DNA of 64,000 nt from Massariosphaeria phaeospora. Its lineage: Eukaryota > Ascomycota > Dothideomycetes > Pleosporales. Location of the stretch: contig JAADJZ010000038.1 of the NCBI GenBank assembly GCA_011032825.1, positions 62,001 to 126,000 of the forward strand, read 5' to 3'. Under the pieces are notes generated by a model that saw nothing but the letters and a program-made list of their open reading frames with translations, was not told the origin of the DNA and made no database searches. A program made the translations under genes and the position numbers. Positions 21,002-30,974 of the stretch are shown here, in pieces (the first letter of the stretch is position 1; each line of letters opens with the position of its first letter).

Positions 21002-23241
21002 GTTCCTTTTTGGCTGAGTCGTTTCGAATCTCGAAAAGGTGAAATAGGACAGGTCGACACAGGTCATGTATACGCGACGATAGCGAGGAGCGGATGAAAT
21101 ATGTATCTGGAATCCCGTAATGTACGAATGCTCCAGCTTTCTCGGTCTTAAACACTTTAACATATGTTACCTGTCGCAATTGCTAACTTTATGCAGAACC
21201 CGATAATCCTATCACTCCACCATTCATATTGGAAATAATTTCGCAGATTGAATAAGCCCTTGCGATCATTTCGTAAGCGGCTATGTCCTCTAGAACGCTC
21301 GCCTTCGGCCAGGAAGATGCGTCGTTACACAGCAAAATAGGAAAAGCATTGGTTTTGCGTAAGCATGCGGTAATCGGAATCCGGATGTGTTCCGCGAGAA
21401 ACAAAAGCAATGTCCGCTAAATTAGCAGAACTTGGCAGCTAGGAAGCTAATTTGGGGCCTCTAGCACTTACCAGACATGGAGCACTTGTCACAATCATGC
21501 CGTCGGTCTCTTTCATGTTGGTATCTCTGATCGTCAGAAGTTACTGTTCACCGGATTAGGGAAGACTGAAGACTGGAGCAACATCAGAGCGTTCACACGA
21601 CAGTAAGCACCGACCGCCTTTTTGAATACTATGACTAGCACCAGCCCGCGATGCTCGCTTACGTCTACACAGCCTCAAGCCACGGCGATGATTATAGGGT
21701 TCTCCACGTGGACTTATCTGAAGACCGGGCTACCGGAGACGACGCCGCTTCCTCGAGTAGGAGGAGATTACTACAGGACTCCCTGGTCTGAGATGATATG
21801 GACAGCCAAGCAGCTCTGTTGATGAGTCTTCTCGAAGCACAAAAAAGCTTCTAGCGCTATTCTACTGGCGCACCCCTGTCTAGTGAACTCACTAATCACT
21901 TTAGCGAAAAGTCTCCGCTTACAAAACTTCCGACTGCAACGCCAAACCACGCGCGCTCGATGGCATTGGTCACCTATATTGGGACATTCAATACTTTGGC
22001 TGTCTCTAGAGCCAATGACCTCATAGTAGATCCGATGGGGAGGTAGTTGCCGGGGTCCGACAGCTTGGAACACACGCGGGCTAAGGCGGAAAGTTTGGCG
22101 ACAGCTGAGTAACACCGCCAGCCGTAACTTCATCTCGTGTCTAGGTACCTAATATTAGAGTTCACCGGATATCTGATTCGTAGGTCTTCAATAACGGTCT
22201 TTACAGATTACTGCTTCGAGGATTCAATGGGCCAGTGCGCTCTAATCAGGTCCGCGCCTGCACTAAATGCCCCCGGGACGCTTGAATATTGCAAAGTCAA
22301 TTCGACCATTTTCCCTATGGATAACTATTGACAAACCAACTTGTAATGGGAATAGTGTAACCACCAGTCTTCGAATTAGTGGCGCCCGTACGGGTCTTCG
22401 AGCAACGCCGAGCTTCTTCCAATTGCTGTTTACAAGGCTATTTGGCATGCTTACCATGTCCAAGACCGACGACGTCTTGTCACCGGATGATTTGGGGCAA
22501 TGTTCAAGGTTTGTCATTGTCCTATATCAGCAAATATGGAAGACAACGCATTGTCTCCAATCAATCAAAAGACTATCAGCCATCTTCGACATAACTCGAT
22601 CACCGCATCGGAGGACAGCTATCCTACAGCTTTACTGACCCCCAATTTCTGTCCCTACACTCAGAAGATGTCACCGTGCATGCGGCTCAGAATAAGCATC
22701 TGACGACAGCAGCCTTACGGCTTCCCGCTACCAGATCGCCGTTTTCTGCAGACAATACACAAGGTTTACGCAGCCAGAACCGGACGCCACGCGGCTAAAA
22801 AAGGCGCTGTCCGCTCGTTGTTTGAGCTGTTTCCCGGTTCCTCCACATCTGACCATCTACAAGCACCGGACCCGTTCCCCGGCTCCACATCATTTGCTGT
22901 CTGATCGAATCTCGACTCTACTTAGGAAAAAGGTGGCACGCTCAGACCTCCACCACGCGCGCTCAAGCCACTGTATCACGATTACTTTACAGCTGGTGCG
23001 CTTATACCATCGACGTTTGGCCCAGATTAGACTCTCCGTCCATTATCATCACCGGCTTCATGACCGTGGAACCATCAACGTTGACCTAAAGAGCGGGGGC
23101 CGTTGTTGTCCTCATAGGCATATAAAGAGCAGGCAGAGATCGGTCTCGAGAACATCCTACAACACTCACAACAACACCAACCAACCAACCAACCAACCAA
23201 GTCTCAACAGTCTCTCTCGCACTTGATTCCGCCGTGAGCTT
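21002..23241. other. Large gene-poor region
   Basis: More than 2.2 kb without a supportable gene. All open frames are under 140 codons, overlap on both strands and show no domain. The last 120 bp look like a promoter and leader for the gene at 23242: CATATAAAG at about 23119-23127 and a (CCAA)n tract at about 23177-23199. A diverged relic cannot be excluded, but I see no transposase or reverse transcriptase motif. Confidence 0.5.
23119..23201 (+). promoter_or_regulatory. TATA box and (CCAA)n leader tract
   Basis: CATATAAAG at about 23119-23127 lies about 115 nt before the ATG at 23242, a normal fungal TATA distance. Between them an A/C-rich leader contains five to six CCAA units, similar to leaders of highly expressed fungal genes. 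Confidence 0.5.
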
Positions 23242-23850
23242 ATGAGCATCCGCCCTTCACCGAACCCCAGACCATCAAACTCTCCAGAGCCCACAAACGG
23301 TCGAGCAACCTCAGAGAATACAGAGACTCGAAGTTCTCGAACCTCATCTACCCGGGACCAACACTTTGGCGAAACTCCTCAACACATCGCTGAACCTCGC
23401 TCTCAATCCACACCCAACGGCTCATCCAATCTGCAAAACACCCTTTCCGGTAGCTCTAGCGCCTTAGATTCGTCAACGCCTCTGATAATCGTAACCGGAT
23501 CTCCCGAACTGCGCGAGCCTTCCGAAGTAGAAATTCCTCGACAAGGTCGTTCGCTCGTCTCTCGACACAGGTCTAGGAACAGTTCCTCACAACCTACAAG
23601 GCGGTCTACCAGGCGATCTACAACTCCCTACGCACGGCCAAGGTCTATATCACAGCCCCCCACAGCCCATACAACAACACCATTAGCTATGTCTTCCGCA
23701 TCTTCATCCCCAGGCAACACCAGCACTGCCGGCTCGACATCTGGCAACCCGCCTTACCAACTGCCTTATGCGCCGTTCCCTTACCCGATGCCTGCGGGCG
23801 GGCGCGGTTCTGGACAGGGCCAGCAAGGCGGTGGCGGTTCCGGCAAATAA
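23242..23850 (+). CDS. Ser/Pro/Arg-rich disordered protein with Gly-rich tail
   Basis: Single exon of 202 aa. Composition is strongly biased to Ser, Thr, Pro and Arg from residue 1 (MSIRPSPNPRPSNSPEPTNG), including RRSTRRSTTPYARPRSISQP. It ends in a Pro/Tyr segment (PYQLPYAPFPYPMPAGG) and a Gly/Gln tail (GQGQQGGGGSGK). There is no signal peptide, membrane segment or recognised domain. A TATA element and pyrimidine-poor leader upstream and a T-rich 3' flank support a real gene. Function unknown; the SR/RS dipeptides could suggest RNA binding or phosphorylation, but this is inference. Confidence 0.55.
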   Translation: MSIRPSPNPRPSNSPEPTNGRATSENTETRSSRTSSTRDQHFGETPQHIAEPRSQSTPNGSSNLQNTLSGSSSALDSSTPLIIVTGSPELREPSEVEIPRQGRSLVSRHRSRNSSSQPTRRSTRRSTTPYARPRSISQPPTAHTTTPLAMSSASSSPGNTSTAGSTSGNPPYQLPYAPFPYPMPAGGRGSGQGQQGGGGSGK

Positions 23851-24896
23851 ACCTTCGATTCTTACCGCAAACCCTTCGTTCTCATTGCATTGGTGGCGTT
23901 CTCAACTTCTCGATCCGAACGACATGGCGTAAAACGAATCTCAATTTTTCTAAGTTTCTTCAGCACTTCAAGATACCTTGCATGGAACGGACGCATCTGC
24001 ATATCCCGGCGTTTGACATTGATCGGCATTTTACGAACTTCCTTTTTTCATCGTCGCATCTTCTTCATTATCATCTTCACCTTGCATTTTCTGGCGTTTA
24101 GCATTGCATATTTTCTCTTCTTTCGCAATCGTCTTGGTTGCATGGGGCTGCGGCTTCTTTCTCACCCTGGTTAGCCACTCGATCCGTCCTCTCGACGACT
24201 GGCCACCGTTGTGCAGGGTGTGCTTATAGGCTGGGGAAGGATCTCGCGACTCTCTTCTACTCCTTGTATCGTTAGTCCGTTTTCGCTTGTTTGTTCTTCA
24301 GCATTTAGCAGCCTTTACATTCGCTTTTTGTCCATATTAGATAGACGTTGAATAGAAAACGAGAGCAATCTCGGTGTCCGCGTGGAACCCAATAAGTGGC
24401 TTTGATAAATGTAGTGATTGAAGTGATGGAGTTGTCGAATCTTCGATAGATGTTGAGCCGCAAACTTCACCAAGATTTCCATTGACACAGTATGCCAATC
24501 TAACATCTGCTCCAGCCCGTACTTGACAACAAGTCACAGAGTTCTGAGTTGCGAGGTTGTTAGAGGTATGCTGTTACTAAGCAATGCTCTTGGCAGGCCA
24601 AGCCACACTGTGCCACACCACGTGATGCTGTGGCGTGGCCGCTCGTCATCGCAAACAACTGGTGCCTGTGACGGGGACATCCGACATCTGCGGCGGCCAC
24701 CCGGGCATCGACCATCCACGCGACACGACTGCTGCCTCGTGCCACGTCTGCCATCCGCTTCTTCTCTCTCTCTGCAGCCTTGTTTAGTTGCTGTTACCTC
24801 GGCCTGCACCCTCCTTTCGCAGCTTCGGCTCCGGTCGTCTATCTCCTATCCCCTTCTACGCACACGGGTCGAGACGCCGCCCACCACATATCCAAG
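23851..24896. other. Intergenic; T-rich 3' flank then ATG27 promoter
   Basis: About 23890-24170 is T/C-rich with a chance open frame of hydrophobic character (94 codons), most likely 3' untranslated sequence of the previous gene. The remainder is the upstream region of ATG27. No other feature seen. Confidence 0.45.
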
Positions 24897-26128
24897 ATGC
24901 GCTCCACATCATCGCGCTCCTTGCTGGCTCTTTCATCACTACTGCTCACGCTACCCTCGCCGTCGGCCGCGTTCGACTGCGCTGAGATCCAGGCACAGAG
25001 CGTGAAATTCGACCTAAGCAAGCTCGGCGGTCCGCACATCGTCCAGTGGTCGCCCGACCCGGACTTGGACGCCCAAGTGCAGCTCAACTACAACTTCACT
25101 CTGGACATATGTAATAAGATCAAGTGGCACAAGGGCGGCAGTCTGGCGACAGAGTGCCACCACGGCGCGAGAGGTACGCCGCGCCACTGAGAGCTACCGT
25201 TGGGCGGGAGCACTTGGTCAGGGCTAACTATGAGGATAGTATGTGCGATAAGGGAGACTGTCGACACAACGGGCGTGAACAACGCAACCATAAACCCCAT
25301 CGATATTGCTGGCACCTACACTAGCCATTCGCATCGCAGCATCGACGCTCAGTTCACACTCCTACGCGGCTCAGAATCAAACTCGGACGCCGCGAGGGAG
25401 GGCGTACGGGCGGAGCTTCACGGCGGCCGATTTCCCTTCGAAGACAGCAAAACAGGCGTGGACCAACGGGCCATCATCGAGTTCGTGTGCGATCGGGAAA
25501 GAACGGGCCTCGAGGGCACTCGGGATGACGACGGGGAGAAGGACGACGGCGACGACGACGACAGCGATGACAAAGGTGACGACAAAGAGGGGGATGACAA
25601 GAAAGAGGAAGGCAAGCGGCTCAGCAGACGGGACGACGATCACGGAAAGTGTGTAGGCGATGACAAGAAGAGTCTGCGCTTCTGCGGTTACGAGAGGGAA
25701 AGTCTACCCAAAGACAAGGTGGCCCGGACCCTTCGATTGGAATGGCGGACCAAGTACGCCTGTGAAGATGCGCCCAGGGATGCCCCAGGCTCACACTGGG
25801 GGTTCTTCACCTGGTTCATTATCATGTACGCCCCACTGTCCGTTCGATCTTATTAATTCGCGCATCAGTAATGCGGCTGAAGAAGATTCGCGTTCTCTCC
25901 CCATGATGACGATGCTGACGGTTACATTCTAGTGCCTTCCTTGCCATCGCCACCTACCTCATCTTTGGCTCTTGGCTCAACTACAACCGCTACGGCGCAC
26001 GCGGCTGGGACCTCCTCCCTCACGGCGATACCATCCGCGACATCCCGTACCTATTCAGGGACTGGGCGCGCCGCGTCATGGGTACCGTCCAGGGATCTGG
26101 TAGTAGGGGCGGATACAGTGCCGTGTAA
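24897..26128 (+). CDS. ATG27: Autophagy-related protein 27
   Basis: Type I membrane protein that cycles between Golgi, vacuole and the Atg9 compartment and supports autophagosome formation. Three exons, 24897-25173, 25240-25825 and 25933-26128, give 352 aa. It opens with a signal peptide (MRSTSSRSLLALSSLLLTLP) and FDCAEIQ, then the lumenal motif FDLSKLGGPHIVQW. Conserved cysteines occur in ICNKIKW, TECHHG and VCAIRE, then FVCDRE and RFCGYE (MRH-like fold). One transmembrane helix (FTWFIIMAFLAIATYLIFGS) precedes the conserved cytosolic tail YNRYGARGWDLLPHGDTIRD, which ends in YSAV, a YxxPhi sorting signal. Odd: an Asp/Lys/Glu-rich low-complexity insert of about 45 residues (from RDDDGEKDDGDDDDS) in the lumenal domain. 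Confidence 0.93.
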
Positions 26129-26612
26129 GCTTACCTGCGCGCACTTTTGAGCGTTCTATGCATGGCCGCGGAGAAAGACTTTTGGCGTTTGGATGCTGTT
26201 CTTCCGTGTGCGAACCCGGACCAGGCAGTACAATAGAGACGCATGGGTTGGATGTTTCCGGTTGTTATTGTTAGGATACCTATTGTTGCTCCGTAAACAT
26301 AGCTTTGTATATTCTTAATTGTTCTATATCTCCTGGTATGTTCATGGTTCGTTGTTTTAGATTGACACGTTATTATAGGCCGGCATTTTCTACATCGTAA
26401 CGGAGCTTTAGGCTCACACGCTCTACCGGCAAACAAAACAGTTCAGAACCTGGATAACGACAGGACAATCACTTCTGCGCTTGAGAGGGATTGCCTGCAT
26501 AATCGTCTTTTCTGGGCCATCTCTCTTGCCCGGTAGATAACATAGCCTGTGGGTAGTTCCTCCTCTCCTTGCGGCTCTTCGCGATGTGATTCCTGGCTGA
26601 ATGCAGAGAATA
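26129..26612. other. Intergenic, tail-to-tail
   Basis: 3' flanks of ATG27 and the 2EXR gene. Nothing else seen. Confidence 0.5.
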
Positions 26613-27356
26613 TCAGTCTCCCGCCCTTCTCCAGAAGTCACTGTCATTGTCGATATCATAGTCGTCTTCATAGTCATAGTCGTCATGATAGCGTCTAGAA
26701 TTGTCCATGTAATCTTCGTCACTGCTCCAAGACAAGTCAAAGTCGGACTCTTCCACAAATTCGCTTTTACTGAGTGTCCACCCGCGATTCTTCATTTGCT
26801 CCCTTACATAATTATCTGGCTCGTCCAAGTAGAGCATAACGATGATATGTTGTAGAGACGGAATGGCTCTGAACCGAGTGTCGACCAGCTTCAACGCCTC
26901 GTCAACGATGATGGGATTGTCGAGCCTATCGAGCTTGGCTTCAACGATCGCCGTGCTGTGAAGGTCCGTGGTAAGCGTGTGCAAGTGGGGGCACTCGCTC
27001 TGGATCTTCGCAAGGATGCACTCGGCCTTCTCCTCCATGGTAATTATCTCAGGCTTGAGATCGACGAAGCCTGGAAAACTGACCCAGATGTGTCGGATAT
27101 AAGCTGCGTTGATCCCGCCGATTTGGTCCAAGAAGCTTACTACCTCTTCAGCGTCGCGTCCGCAAACGACGAAGCGGTTTTGGGCGTAGAACAGTGAACT
27201 GGCTTCGCGATGAACGAGCTTGTTCGTGCGAAAAAGTCCTGGCGTGTGCTCCTCGTAGTTTTCAAGATAGGGTCCGATGGGTTGTTCGTGCAATAGGACT
27301 AGCTCGTATATCTTGTTGCGGAGTTCGCTGGACAGGCTCAAGAAGGAAGTCGGCAT
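26613..27356 (-). CDS. 2EXR/F-box-like domain protein
   Basis: Single exon; the first true ATG is at 27356 (MPTSFLSLSSELRNKIYELV), giving 247 aa. The opening LxSLxxELRNKIYELVL followed by PGLFRTNKLVHREASSLFYA and QNRFVV is the widespread fungal 2EXR domain, named after two conserved ExR motifs and often grouped with F-box proteins. The middle is helical (LTTDLHSTAIVEAKLDRLDN). The C-terminus is rich in Asp and Tyr (YMDNSRRYHDDYDYEDDYDI). A partner in ubiquitin ligase complexes is inferred only from the family. The frame is open upstream of the ATG, so a short upstream exon cannot be excluded. Confidence 0.75.
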   Translation of the reverse strand: MPTSFLSLSSELRNKIYELVLLHEQPIGPYLENYEEHTPGLFRTNKLVHREASSLFYAQNRFVVCGRDAEEVVSFLDQIGGINAAYIRHIWVSFPGFVDLKPEIITMEEKAECILAKIQSECPHLHTLTTDLHSTAIVEAKLDRLDNPIIVDEALKLVDTRFRAIPSLQHIIVMLYLDEPDNYVREQMKNRGWTLSKSEFVEESDFDLSWSSDEDYMDNSRRYHDDYDYEDDYDIDNDSDFWRRAGD

Positions 27357-28510
27357 GGCTTCGGCCGTCGGTGCGTGCAAGGCTATCGCTGCTTCGTTTT
27401 CTGCCTGGGTCAGTGAACGATCTTTCTCGAAGTTTTGTGACTAACGTTGTCAGTGTGCTGTAGCGGATGTTGCAGATATCGAGAACCTTCGGATTTGGTC
27501 CGTGGGAACGGGTTCTTGTAATTTTGAGGCTTCTGAGGTGTCCTTGCTTTGGAGTGCGCGCCAAGTGCTCAGAGAGGTGACACGACAGGTTTGCAGGCGA
27601 GGGAGTACTGTATAGATGAACTTGCAATGTTTGTCAAACACTACCGAGGACATTTGTGCGGGGCTTCAACCGAACGCCTGCCGTCAGTCTTATCGGCCAT
27701 ACTTCTGCATATCCTTCCGACCATTTGGCTGCTGTAGCTCGACCCGTGCGAACGATTGGAAAAATCTTGTAGGTTCGTATGGTGCAGCCGCAGGTCCGTA
27801 AAGCAGAGGCAATGCTTCGCTAACTTTTCATCTCCTTTGTTTCGTTCCTGCACAGCCTTCGCATCCTTTCGTCTGTTTGAGGTCAATTCATGCTCTCATT
27901 TTCTCGGACTTGAATATCGTTTCCCCCATGGCCAAACGATCGGAGCGGTTTCGAAACCAGAAGCTGCATTCCGAGACCGTACGAGAAGCGGTGCCGAAAT
28001 GTGGAAGGAAGCAGACGACGTATCAATTATAGAACACCGAGTCCGTCTCTGGCTGTAAAGTGTCGAAGTTGCGTAGGCCATCGTCCTTTTATCGACTTCT
28101 CGTGCGGGTCGAGCCGAATATGTACGTTCTCCGCCGTTTCGGACTTTGGCTAATGTGAAACCTCCGCCACTACTGCAACCCGAGACATCGAAGGCATAGT
28201 CCGGTAACCGGGAATTGTTATGCGAGGCTGCAAAAGAGTGTTTCACTGTTTCCTCGATTCTGAATACGGCTAGCAAACACAGCAGGACAATGACCGGCCA
28301 TTGGTGCTCTCAACCCCGACGTTTCGTTTCGGTCCAGGGCTACATGGAGTATGTAGATTGATGGAGAAGAGAAGACGTATATATACCTACGACAATTCAT
28401 GGTATCTAGAGTCATTCAATTCATCCAACACACTCACCAATACATTCATTTACAAGATCCCAAACCACCAAACATACATTCTACCAACGAACTCCTTACC
28501 AACAACCAAC
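27357..28510. other. Intergenic, no supportable gene
   Basis: Upstream of two genes facing away from each other. Open frames at 27262-28276 overlap on both strands without domain support. The right end has a TATA run at about 28379-28387 and an A/C-rich leader for the gene at 28511. Confidence 0.5.
28379..28387 (+). promoter_or_regulatory. TATA box of the small secreted protein gene
   Basis: TATATATAC about 125 nt before the ATG at 28511, followed by an A/C-rich leader (ACACTCACCAATAC, CAACCAACATG), the typical layout of a strongly expressed fungal gene. Confidence 0.5.
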
Positions 28511-28789
28511 ATGCACGCCTTCGCCATCCTCTCCGCGCTCTTGCTCTCCGCTTTCGCGGCCGCCGGCCCCATCTCGGTCGTTGGCCGTGACACCCAATGC
28601 TCCTCCTCGCCCCCTACTGACTGCGCTTATGTAGGTAGCCCCCAGTCTCTCAGACTCTTCTCTCCCCACTACGACTACCCCCAAGCTGTAGATACCAATG
28701 GATTGAAAACTAACGATCGATAGGACACCTTCGGTGATGGTGTCGGGTTCCCTGGCCGCGAACCTGCTTGGTACTACTGCTGCAAATAA
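28511..28789 (+). CDS. Small secreted cysteine-containing peptide (61 aa)
   Basis: Two exons, 28511-28630 and 28724-28789, joined in phase 0 through GTAGGT...GATAG. The signal peptide is MHAFAILSALLLSAFAAAG. The mature part of about 42 residues has four cysteines: RDTQCSSSPPTDCAYDTFGD and GREPAWYYCCK at the C-terminus. No family recognised. Size, secretion signal, cysteines, strong promoter layout and isolation in a gene-poor stretch fit an effector-like or antimicrobial-like secreted peptide; that role is inference. The gene falls below many annotation length cut-offs. Confidence 0.7.
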
Positions 28790-29356
28790 GTGGGGAAGCT
28801 CGCTTGACCGCTACGCCATTATGAGGGAGCCGATGTTGTGGGGAGTTTAGGGCCTCTACGGGTAGAGGCCCAGTTGTACACTATTGTTCGCACTTCTTCT
28901 TCTGCCCAAATATTATATCTTTGTTGGATTTCAACGGCCTCGGCAATTTTCGTGAACATGCCTTGTACACACTTGATAAAGTAGCAAATTCTCGGACCCG
29001 AGGCTCATTAGTGAATGGTTCTTGCATGCGAAAGCAAATGCGGACCTTGAGGCAACTCTCGCTCTGTCCCAGGTACCATGGACTGTTGAGCACTTGCCGA
29101 GTGCGAGCCTTGGATAGAAGATAAAACGTTTGTGTGTGCTCAATGGGACTGACCTCATTTGTTTGGAGCGTGAGTTGAGTGGCTGATTTTCTGTGGAGCC
29201 CATTGTCAAAACCCATGGTCCGTTACGATGATTCAGGACTCCCAGAAAACCTTTTCTCGCTTCTTGATGGTGCAAACACACATCTATTTAACAACCACGT
29301 TTCCACCATCTCTTCCGACCTATCTCTCTCTTCAACACCGCTACTCCACCCCAACA
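28790..29356. other. Intergenic, nothing recognised
   Basis: The 3' flank of the small peptide gene and upstream sequence of the next model. It contains no repeat copy that I could see. Confidence 0.45.
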
Positions 29357-29982
29357 ATGACCAAAACCCCTCTAGCCACGATGGCAGAACCCTCCGGTCC
29401 GAACTGTAGCTGCGGTTACTACAGAGATCGTCCTTTCCTCACTATCTTGACCAGACGCATCGAGACCGTCGTTGCGGCTGTCGCTATCGTGTATATCGCA
29501 CTTTGCGTTCTGTTCAGCAACACCGTCGGCGATTTGGACTCATGGGCAGAATATCGGGTCTTCTTCTGGGCCTGTTATGTACCCGTGAGTCTTTTCCAGA
29601 TTCATATTCTGGCTTAAAATATAGGATTAAGAAACACTAACGGACACTCACAGATAATGTTATTGCTCATTGCAAATGGTACAACGGTGCTCTTCCGTAA
29701 GACACAGAACTATTACCCGACACGCAATGTATGGTGGGCTTCCCTGCCGGCGTTAAATATCTTATCCTGTTATATCTTGTCCTCCGCTGCGTTGTGGAAG
29801 ACATGAACACCTTCGTCGCTTGCTGGATAGCAGGGGTACCGGTATGCTTCGATGGTGTCCTACTACCTTGCCTTGGAACTAAATGCCTATAGGGATTCGC
29901 AATCTTGGTCGTTTTTGGAGGTCTACTCGTGTCCGAATTCGACGAATATGAACGGGTCAACGGACATCCGATAATGCTTTAG
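29357..29982 (+). CDS. Possible small multi-pass membrane protein, uncertain model
   Basis: Exon 1 (29357-29584) encodes MTKTPLATMAEPSGPNCSCG, then a hydrophobic helix (VVAAVAIVYIALCVLFS) and WAEYRVFFWACYVP, ending at a GTGAGT donor in phase 0. Downstream, 29731-29841 encodes KYLILLYLVLRCVVEDMNTF VACWIAGVP, with a GTATGC donor, and 29893-29982 encodes GFAILVVFGGLLVSEFDEYE to a stop. The link between exon 1 and the middle exon is unclear: the candidate exon at 29654 (IMLLLIANG) joins in frame only through a 29-nt intron. Either a very short intron or a one-base indel is present. No family recognised. Confidence 0.35.
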
Positions 29983-30974
29983 ATGTGTCGCAGCAGCAAC
30001 AGCCACTATGCCAGCGACTGCTAAAATAGTATCGACCCAGACACTCAGACCTGCTTTGATACCGAGATAAGATGGTATTGAGGTAGATTTACTAAAACCA
30101 CAACTTTCGCAAGTAAAAACAAGAAGAAGAAAAGTAAAGGATGATGACGGAGACTCACAAGTCCGAGATTAAGTCGCAGTCACTATCAAAATACGGAAAT
30201 TTTCAAAGTTTTTCTTACTAAAAACTACTAGTATGTGGTTGAAAAATTGGAAGAACCGGGACTGGATGGCACTCTTCCCTATCATCCCACAAAGTATAAG
30301 ACCAAACCTGTAGGAAGACGTGCAGCTGGCGTGAGCAGGCGAGTAGCCCAGAGCCGCAGCCCTGTAGTGCGTCAGTACACCCAAGCAGTCGTGCCAAGTG
30401 AGGGCGAGGACGGCGACGGCGACGGGACACGAGACCGCCAAGCCACTAGAGAATACCGGTTAGCGGCCGAATATCGTAGCGTCCAGCCCGACCTTCCGAG
30501 CCGACCGTTCATCCATCATGGCTTTCGTTATTCCGTGGAAACTCCTCCTGGATGACTAGCGACGACTATATGGTATAGAATCTGAAACCGTCTTCAACGC
30601 TACGATGAGCCCACAAGATCGAGCCATCTCACCCTTCCCCCTACGATGCCCAGTCCGGCATCCAGTATCCTCTTCTCATAGACTGTAACGACGGAGCAGT
30701 TTCCAACAAACTGACCCTCCTTCATGAATGAGCTGTCTCGTCAAGCTCGTCTAGACCTGTATAGTGGCTTCCTGCAAGTCTCATCGATTTAGGCGTATTC
30801 GAGCTTGGCTAGCCCAATCACCATGCTCGGTGCATGTCCACGCGGGGGATCACACCCTCCCAAATCGCTTACATCCGCGGATAAAGCGTTTCAACCTCTA
30901 TACCTGCGCTCCAAGTCTTAACCCATTTGCATCTCATTTCTATCGTCACTTCATCACCCAGAAAGGACAACGCC
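29983..30974. other. Intergenic; one weak 106-codon frame
   Basis: An open frame at 30235-30555 plus (MVEKLEEPGLDGTLPYHPTK) has no domain, homologue I can name, or promoter, so it is not called. The last 150 bp precede the permease at 30975. Confidence 0.4.

Noticed and set aside
21002..23241. Transposon relic in the gene-poor region
   Set aside because: No terminal repeats, transposase, integrase or reverse transcriptase motif could be seen on either strand.
23890..24174. 94-codon hydrophobic open frame
   Set aside because: The stretch is T/C-rich 3' flank of the preceding gene; hydrophobicity follows from base composition.
30235..30555. 106-codon plus-strand frame
   Set aside because: No domain, no intron-exon context and no promoter features; cannot be supported as a gene.
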